Shown piece after piece: positions 57,497-64,000 of a stretch of 64,000 nucleotides of DNA. This DNA comes from Delphinapterus leucas. Lineage: Eukaryota > Chordata > Mammalia > Artiodactyla > Monodontidae. The notes below the pieces were generated by a model. It was not told the DNA's origin. It saw only the letters and a list, made by a program, of their open reading frames with translations, and searched no databases. Position numbers and translations under genes: made by a program. The stretch lies in contig NW_022098037.1 of assembly GCF_002288925.2 (NCBI RefSeq), forward strand, positions 7,955,321 to 8,019,320. The letters are read 5' to 3'. Each line of letters starts with the position of its first letter. The first letter of the stretch is position 1.

Positions 57497-57825
57497 GTTG
57501 AATGTCATCCTAGACAAGAGAAATACCAGTCTTATTTACCAAATCCAAGTCAGTGATCTAAGAGATGGGCTGAGTTAGTAACTGTAAGTATCTAGAGTTG
57601 TATATAGAGTAGTTTCAAAAATGAGACATGAGAAAATGCAGAAAACTTCCTGCTTCTTGAACATTTTGCACTCCACAGATGGTCCCCTGGCCAACATAAT
57701 TTTCTCTCTCCTTTTGATGATACGGGCTGGAAAATGTCTCAACCAAATTAAGCTAATGGAGGTCAGTGTGTGGTATGTGGCATTAATTTGAAGGACAAGG
57801 AGATAGATGGAGGGAAGACAAGGTA
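57497..57825. other. Unassigned sequence, no gene seen
   Basis: No recognised element. Confidence 0.5.
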
Positions 57826-58323
57826 ATGATTTGTGACAGGGGCCCCAAATTTGATTTCAACAATTCAATTACCCTTTCTAAAGTCCCCCAAAGTAACATG
57901 CTGCAAAACCCTTCCTTCCCCACCCATGCAGATGGGACACAAAAACTGCTCTTCATCACAGTTCTATATCACTTCTTCTGTGACATGCTGTGGGGATCAC
58001 AAGACAGAAACAAAATGAACCCCGAGGTGCCCTATTGTAAAATGTTAGAGGTGGTCAGGCAGCAAAGAGCTGTTTTTGTATGTCTGGAAGGACAGGAGAT
58101 GGCAGGTTGCATGCAGAAAGGCCTTCCTAGTGAATTCCTGCAGGGAACACTGGACCAATATTGCCAACATATCTCTGGCACTACAAGAGACTTAAGGACA
58201 TTTCCATCTGCAGTAGCCAGAAGACGCAAGGCAAATTTAAACTTTAGCCACAGCCTCATAATGGGGAACCAATGGAGGCATATACTCTTGTCAAGGACAA
58301 AAGCCCTACATTATGCTAAGTGA
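57826..58323 (+). other. 165-codon open frame, unknown, probably chance
   Basis: The longest open frame that is not transposon-derived, from MICDRGPKFDF to TKALHYAK. The first 156 codons lie in sequence without a recognised repeat; the last few are in the TSD and L1 starting at 58309. No signal peptide, membrane segment or known domain is visible. It has eight cysteines. The ATG context (taatgATTTGT-type, here ggtaatgatt) is poor. Confidence 0.15.
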
Positions 58324-58683
58324 AATAAGTCAGCCAGGGAAAGACAAATACTGTCTGATATCACTTATACATAGAATCTAATAAATACAACCAACTTGTG
58401 AATATAACAAAAAAGAAGCAGACATAGAGAACAAACTAGGGGTTACCTGTGGGGAGAGAGAAGTGGGGAGGGGTACTATAGGGGTAGGGGATTAAGAGGT
58501 ATAAACTATTAGGTATAAAATAAGCTGCAAGGATATATTATGTAACATGGGGAATATAGCCAATATTTTATAATAACTATAAATGGAGTATAATCTTTAA
58601 AATTTGTGAATCACTATATTTTACACCTATAACCTATGTAATATTGTACAGCAACTACACTTCAATTAAAAAAAATTTTTTAA
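58309..58683 (+). mobile_element. 5'-truncated L1 3' end, 375 bp
   Basis: 'tatgctaagtgaaataagtc' to 'cagcaactacacttcaatta' plus A/T-rich tail. TSD aaggacaaaagcccta (58293-58308) and aaggacacaagcccta (58684-58699). Same subfamily as the 53871 copy. Confidence 0.95.
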
Positions 58684-58704
58684 AAGGACACAAGCCCTAG
58701 AAAA

Positions 58705-58885
58705 ATGTTCGAACCCTGCTTTAATGGCCTTCTAGCTCCCTAACCTTGGGAAGATTGGTTGACTTCTCTAAGCCTCAATTTTTCATGTGCAAAATGGAGA
58801 TCATAGTAAGACTTATTATATAGGATCCTTAGAAGGATTAAATGGGATAATTTATGTAAAGTATTTATGACCAAATTGCACTGGC
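58705..58885 (+). mobile_element. MIR SINE
   Basis: 'ttgacttctctaagcctcaa', 'tttttcatgtgcaaaatgga' and 'aggattaaatgggataattt' follow MIR order. Confidence 0.85.
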
Positions 58886-59958
58886 GAAGGTCGGAGCTAA
58901 CCTACTGTGGATACAAAAAAAACCTGTTAAAAAAGGAAACTATAAGGAATTCATATTTTTTAGTTTTGCTTATTTTAATAATTATAAAAGCACTTCAGAG
59001 TCTTAGTTTTTAGTCATCATCTGGGCACTTCCTTTGGAAACCAACACATGTCATTGCTCACCTTAAGAAGGAGCAAGGATCATGTGCTTAACCTTGGCAT
59101 TGTGTGTCTTTACCTACAGAGGTAAAATCTACGTGTGAATCAGTGAACTTTTGGAAGTGCCGAATGAAAGAAGCACCACAAAGAAAACTGGAGTTGCCCA
59201 TTAGGAAACAGAATTCCCTTCCCTTTTAACATGTCTTCAGTATCTGAAACCGAACACCCACAGAGGAATTTCAGAATATTTTATGAATACACAGTCTTTG
59301 AAAAGGGCTGCAGGTACAATAATGCACAGAAAGATTGCACAACCATCATGCTATCCTGCATATTTATGGCATTAATAAAAGCAGTTGGGTGAATTTGAAT
59401 GAGCAAAGACTACAGGCATTGGTTTGTGACTAGCATATAGTATGGGCTCAATTTTTGGAAGTTATGATGATGGTAACAACAATAACAGATAACTGTAAAG
59501 AGGAGCCACATCTTAGAGAAACACAAAAAAATTCAGTGACATACTGTGTATCAGAACATGGATATTAAAAAACTTGCTATCCTTACTGCCATTATTTTGA
59601 TCAGGAAGTGATTTTTACCTAACTGTGCATCCTAAAGCCCCAAGTTAGCATAGTGTGAAATAGAGGTAATGTTCCGAAATGTGTAACCGCCTTATCACTT
59701 TTTGTGGTACTTCTAGGTTGAAAATGCAAAGGCAGACATTCACTTGTTGACAGCTTTGTGACACTGACGGCTTAATTCAACAAATTATTGATATTATTGA
59801 GCATCTACTCATCGAAATGTGCTGAGTCATCTAAGATGAGCAAGAAGCAGAAATAGCTTTCTAGCAGCTCTCAGTCTAGCAAGGGATTCAGACACAGAAA
59901 CCAATAATCCAAAAAGCTAGTAGTGTCTGGATTAAAAAAGAAGCATATCTAGAACCAC
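58886..59958. other. Unassigned sequence, no gene seen
   Basis: AT-rich unique DNA, no coding frame above 60 codons. Confidence 0.5.
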
Positions 59959-60024
59959 ATGCCCATTAAACTGGGCTGCTATAGGCCCAGAGCCACCCGG
60001 GACAATGGCATGCATGAATGCCTT
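59959..60024. repeat. 66-bp duplicated segment, copy 1
   Basis: Runs from 'atgcccattaaactgggctg' to 'gcatgcatgaatgcctt'. The same text recurs at 61265-61329 with one substitution and one 1-base indel. Flanks are unrelated on both sides. Confidence 0.95.
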
Positions 60025-60187
60025 GGAGGGTGACCTAGGGAGTTTAGGATCTTTATCATTTTGTTGCCTAGTTGTCAAATACAGAATGAATTACAATAGA
60101 CACTTTCTTGGGAGAGCTCTGAAAGAATAAAGAATTACCTCCAAGGACAGGAAATTTTATTCTTTTAGTTAAAATAGAAAGCATTTT

Positions 60188-60417
60188 TTGAGGGATAAAT
60201 TAGGAGTTTGGGATTAACAGATACACAATACTATGTATAGAATAAACAACAAGGGCTTACTGTATATTGTATTCAATATCTTGTAACAGCCTATAATAGA
60301 AAAGAATCTGAAAAAAGTTATATATATATATGTATATGTATATATGAGTCACTTTGCTGTGCACTTGAAACTAACACAGCATTGTAAATCAACTATACTT
60401 CAACTAAAAGTTTTAAA
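60188..60417 (+). mobile_element. 5'-truncated L1 3' end, 230 bp
   Basis: 'aattaggagtttgggattaa' to 'gtaaatcaactatacttcaa' with A-rich end and a TA-rich microsatellite at 60320-60345. TSD aaagcatttt at 60178-60187 and 60418-60427. Confidence 0.92.
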
Positions 60418-60427
60418 AAAGCATTTT

Positions 60428-61737
60428 CCCAATGTATGAGAGGCTGTATTTGCAGAATCATTTTTAGTGCTTCTGTATTTCAGGCAAATATGACCAATTC
60501 TCAACTACCTGGTTATCAAAACATTGCACAAACAAGAGTATCACCTATCTTTCTAAAAACCTAATGATATAGCTTAGAAAGTTTGCATGACATTTTATAG
60601 ACAACTTTCATTTCTAGGTACTGGGCAAATGGACCAAGTTATTCAGGAATAAAAGGATATACAACGCTTGAGTAGATAAACCTACCTATTTGGTGCAATC
60701 TCCCCTTTGATCAGAGAGTTCACTTTCTTTTTCAGACAAGAGAAAATCCCAATCTCGTCCCACCTGTAATTTTTCCATTACGCTCTTAGAAACTTCTCAG
60801 CCCAATTCTGTACATTACATGTCATGTTGGTGATCTCTTGGGTAAGGAAATCAAACCTTATACGTTTGTGCTGTTTGGATCCCCAAGGCAGGAGGCCACA
60901 GGCCCAGCGTCCTGCCTTTGCACCCACACACACCAGGCCCACAGACAGGCCCACACTTTGGTGGGCAATCTTGCCCGTGGAATCGGTGAGCTGATGATGA
61001 ATGGCTGTGAAGGCTTTGTGATTGCTCAGGCTCTTTTGTGGGACTGGACAATGGAGGAGGACACAAGTCTGGCTCAGGAGAGCAACGGATAAAACTGCTG
61101 GGCAGGATGGCGGGCTCCTGCCGACACGGCCACTTGTTGACATTGAAAGGATTTCACAACAAGTGAGCAGAAACAGAAACGATTCTGTTCGGCAGAGCTA
61201 TTAGTTGCAACGTGTGGCACCGGAGCGGTCACTCCCGATGTGTTTCCTCCCTAATGAGCTCTGAATGCCCATTAAACTGGGCTGCCATAGGCCCAGAGCC
61301 ACCCGGACAATGGCATGCATGAATGCCTTCCTCTGTAGCTATTGGTTGGCCCAAGTAAGGAACAACTGGTATCACTCAGATTTAAGCAGAATTGACAGTA
61401 CAGTTAAATGATCATTAATTAGAGGTTGTGGGCAGATAAAGACTCAGAGCCATTTCTAATGACAAGATAGGTTAGCGTTAGCGTGACTCGCTTGGGAGCA
61501 TGACCCAGTCTGGTCCTGCCCTATTTCTTGGGCCATGTGGAGGGGTGTCCATGGGATTTTCGACAGGGTAATACAATCTGTATAAAAGTGCATTGCAGAG
61601 GACAAAAATAAAGCTTTATAAGACACAGGAAGTTTTAAAATGATTAGTAACACCTCACAAAGAGTGGTGGGGACTGAACTCAATTGTACATGAGAAAAGA
61701 ACTTCATCTGGGATGTGGTAGTGAGGTGGGACGTGCA
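60428..61737. other. Unique sequence with duplicated segment; no gene seen
   Basis: Frames at 60778-61204 (60-121 codons, both strands) overlap a GC-richer patch but show no domain. Copy 2 of the 66-bp segment lies at 61265-61329. Confidence 0.5.
61265..61329. repeat. 66-bp duplicated segment, copy 2 (65 bp)
   Basis: Direct repeat of 59959-60024, same orientation, 1.3 kb away, one base shorter (acccggacaa against acccgggacaa) and with c for t at one site. Confidence 0.95.
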
Positions 61738-61910
61738 AAAGGCTTTGAGTTAGAAACCAGGTTTGAACCCTGGCTCTTCAATTTACTTGCTGAGTGACCT
61801 TGAGCAACTTTTATAACTTACGAATCTCCATTTCTTTACCTGTAAAATGGGGATAGCCAAACTCCCAACTTCACGGGGCAATCACGAGGATTACAGGAGG
61901 AAGATTTCTC
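61738..61910 (+). mobile_element. MIR SINE
   Basis: 'aggtttgaaccctggctctt', 'gctgagtgaccttgagcaac', 'tttctttacctgtaaaatgg' and 'ggcaatcacgaggattacag' give a near-complete MIR. Confidence 0.92.
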
Positions 61911-62329
61911 CATTACGTTGACTCACACAGATGCTGGTTATCTGCCACTTTTGCACTACGGTCACTCTGCGTGGATATGACATATACATCAGGTAGAGCG
62001 GTCTACTAGGAAAAGTAGAGGTAAACACCGTTCTAGTGAGAGGGAACATTTAAACTTTGGCTTCCAAACATTTCACTCTGAGAGGAATGATTCAAGCTGT
62101 GTAACACCTCAGACCAGCTCAAGAGAAAAATCAATTACCCTGTTAGAGGCATTTTTCCTAATTACTCATCTCATGATAGCTTCTCCTCAGAAATGACAGC
62201 AGTAGAGCTGAGTGAAGAGCAATATTTCACAGTTGTCATTATCACCAGAAAATTAACATCTTGTTCAGAAAATAATATCCTCACGTACATGCTTGACATC
62301 AGTTCAGAAAATAAGAAATATACCCAAGT
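61911..62329. other. Unassigned sequence, no gene seen
   Basis: No recognised repeat or coding frame. A 16-base near-duplication ('tgacatcagttcagaaaata' / earlier 'ttcagaaaataatatcc') lies at 62265-62315. Confidence 0.45.
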
Positions 62330-63285
62330 ACATTCTTGACATCAGTGGCCATCCTTATGCTGAGCACTCTTAAATCTCTACCTAGAACCTCATTTACACT
62401 ACTGAGATCCAGATCTAGAATCCAAACTTCCCACTGAACATACCTAAATGGATATTTCTCAAACTTAATATGTCTGTAAAAGGTAGCTTTGCTATGGAAT
62501 CAACTACCTCAAAACTTAGTGGTTCAAAACAAGAGCTACTAATTTAGCTCATGATTCTGTAGGTTGGCAACTTGGACTGAACTCAGCTGGGTGGTTCTTC
62601 TATCACTGGCAGGACTCACTCGTGTCTGTGGTCAGCTGCCTAGCAAGGTAGGGGCTGGCTGGTCCAGGATGGCCTCAGTCAAGATGGCTTGTCTCCACTG
62701 CATGTGGTCTTCTATCCTGCAGTAGGCCAGCCTGGGTTTGCCTGCTCACATGAGGGTTACGTGGTACCAAGAGAAAGAAGTGAAGTGTGTTCAGGGCCTC
62801 TTGATGCCTAGACTTAGAACTGGCACATCATTACTTCCTCTGCATTGTATTGGCCAATCCTAATCTTAAAGCCAGCCCAGATTCAAGGGGGGTGATAAGA
62901 GGGATGGAATAGATTCCAACTCTTGAAAGGATGAGCTGCAGAGTCTCAGTGCAAAGAAGTATGGATAGGGAAATAATTTTTGCTAATAATCCCAAACTGT
63001 CCCAAACTGAACTCATATTTCCAAATGAACCTTTCTCACTTCTGCTGTCCCCAATTTGGTTAAAGCCATCAAGGTCTACCCAAAATACCTCAGGTCACTC
63101 TGGGACATTCCAGGCTGACATTTAGTGGGTGATTCAGTTTTAATATGTCCACTTTCTTAATAGATCCCTATTCAATGCTCTCGTCATCTCCATTCCAGTA
63201 GATTCAGTATTAATATAGATCCTTCCCATTTTGGTCTGGGCTATTCTGATAACCCAACTAATTTCTCTGTCTCCAGTATATCCTT
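62330..63285 (+). mobile_element. L2 LINE split by an old repeat
   Basis: L2-like text at 62330-62480 ('cttcccactgaacataccta', 'ctcaaacttaatatgtctg') resumes at about 62970-63285 ('ccaaactgaactcatatttc', 'caggtcactctgggacattc'). The interruption is the repeat at 62490-62950. Confidence 0.55.
62490..62950 (+). mobile_element. Old interspersed repeat, family not named
   Basis: 'ctcaaaacttagtggttcaa', 'gctcatgattctgtaggttg', 'gctggtccaggatggcctca', 'cattgtattggccaatccta' and 'cagcccagattcaagggg' are familiar from a high-copy ancient mammalian repeat. I cannot fix the subfamily. Non-coding. Confidence 0.6.
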
Positions 63286-63289
63286 TTGT

Positions 63290-63720
63290 ATTAGTTTTCT
63301 ATTGCTGTGTAACAAATTAGCAAAATTTTAAAACAATACTTATTTATTATCTCACAGTTTCTGCAGTTTAGAAGTCCAGGTACAGGCTGGCTGGATTATC
63401 TACTCAGGGTCTCACGAGGCTGAAGTCAAGATGTTGGCTGGATTCCACTCCTCTCTGGGGCTCAGAGTCCTTTACCAAGATCATGGGGCTCTTGGCAGAA
63501 TTCAGTTCCTTGCAGTTGAGGGGCTGAGGTCTTCACTTCCTTCTTGGCCATCAACTGGGGGCCACTCTTGGTGCCAGAGGCACCTGCTGTTCTTGCCACA
63601 ACGCCCACTCCAGAAACATGAGAGTTGCTTTTTTCTAGGTCAGTAGGAGCACATCTCACTGACTTCTATCCTTCCTCCATCCCAGTATGCTAAGACAGAA
63701 TCTTATATACAAGTTTTTGT
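63290..63720 (+). mobile_element. Old interspersed repeat, probably same broad family
   Basis: Starts 'tattagttttctattgctgt' and 'gtaacaaattagcaaaattt', followed by 'ttattatctcacagtttctg' and 'gaagtccaggtacaggctgg'. Resembles the 62490 copy in its first 150 bases, then diverges. Confidence 0.55.
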
Positions 63721-64000
63721 TTTTGAGGGGATGTGAAACACGACTGACATGTGTTTATTTTATCTTTCAACTTTGTCACCATGGAAAACTTGAAAATATG
63801 CAAAAGAAGACAGAATAATTTAATAAACCCCAGGTGCCAATCAACTCATATCAATCCTGTTCCACCTATCACCCCACCCTGTCTGCTGCTATATTAATTC
63901 GAAGCAAATCCCAGATATCACATCATTTAATCCATAAATATTCCAATATGTAACTCCAAAGGATAGAAAAATCCAAATCATCAGAAAGAAGATATTGTGG
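63721..64000. mobile_element. Probable old repeat at window end
   Basis: 'ggaaaacttgaaaatatgca', 'aaaccccaggtgccaatcaa', 'cgaagcaaatcccagatatc' and 'catttaatccataaatattc' match wording of a common ancient mammalian repeat whose family I cannot name. Continues beyond the window. Confidence 0.5.

Noticed and set aside
1..64000. CRISPR arrays, operons, phage or bacterial defence genes
   Set aside because: The sequence is vertebrate nuclear DNA full of SINEs and LINEs; no spaced palindromic repeats or prokaryotic gene organisation are present.

Overview
This is a stretch of mammalian nuclear DNA, most likely from a cetacean (toothed-whale type). The evidence is nine copies of a tRNA-derived SINE whose head reads as the CHR family known from cetaceans, hippos and ruminants, together with young L1 elements of cetartiodactyl type and the usual old mammalian layer of MIR, L2, MaLR LTR and Tigger-like DNA elements. 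I find no convincing host protein-coding gene, no structural RNA gene, no CRISPR array and no bacterial feature. Nearly all open frames over 60 codons are shadows of SINEs and L1s or chance frames, so the window looks intergenic or deeply intronic.

Layout. 1-8.2 kb: a SINE tail, then mostly unique DNA with old MIR/L2 pieces, a GGTACT-rich tandem repeat and one AT-rich block that could be a conserved regulatory element. 8.2-15 kb: an old repeat split by a SINE, an old L1 whose 5' UTR is joined directly to ORF2, an antisense ORF1-type L1/HAL1 relic carrying a 46-bp L1 insertion, then MIR, L2 and a long-form SINE. 17.3-21 kb: a 3.1-kb 5'-truncated L1 (minus) inserted into an older L1/HAL1 relic and itself carrying a SINE. 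22-26.4 kb: MIR/L2 relics with two LTR clusters, an L1 3' end, two SINEs and a 24-bp-arm hairpin. 26.4-42 kb: the most gene-desert-like part, with scattered MIR/L2, an MLT1 LTR and two SINEs. 42.3-49.9 kb: a full-length 7.35-kb L1 (plus) with a 16-bp target-site duplication, inserted into a Tigger-type MITE. 50-64 kb: L2 blocks, a 5'-inverted L1 with a possible 3' transduction, three more L1 3' ends, a 66-bp duplicated segment at 59.96 and 61.27 kb, and old repeats to the end.

The window is best read as a record of layered retrotransposition. The oldest hosts (L2, MIR, HAL1-like) are broken by LTRs and MITEs, these by L1s, and some L1s by SINEs. In most young insertions the target-site duplications can be read directly, which fixes boundaries and order. 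The full-length L1 is clearly dead: ORF1 is frameshifted, the endonuclease active site is hit twice, and ORF2 has further stops, frame shifts and two in-frame tandem duplications. No new defence or metabolic system is visible. The most unusual signals are the L1 insertion structures, the sharp-edged 66-bp duplication and the hairpin in an L2.
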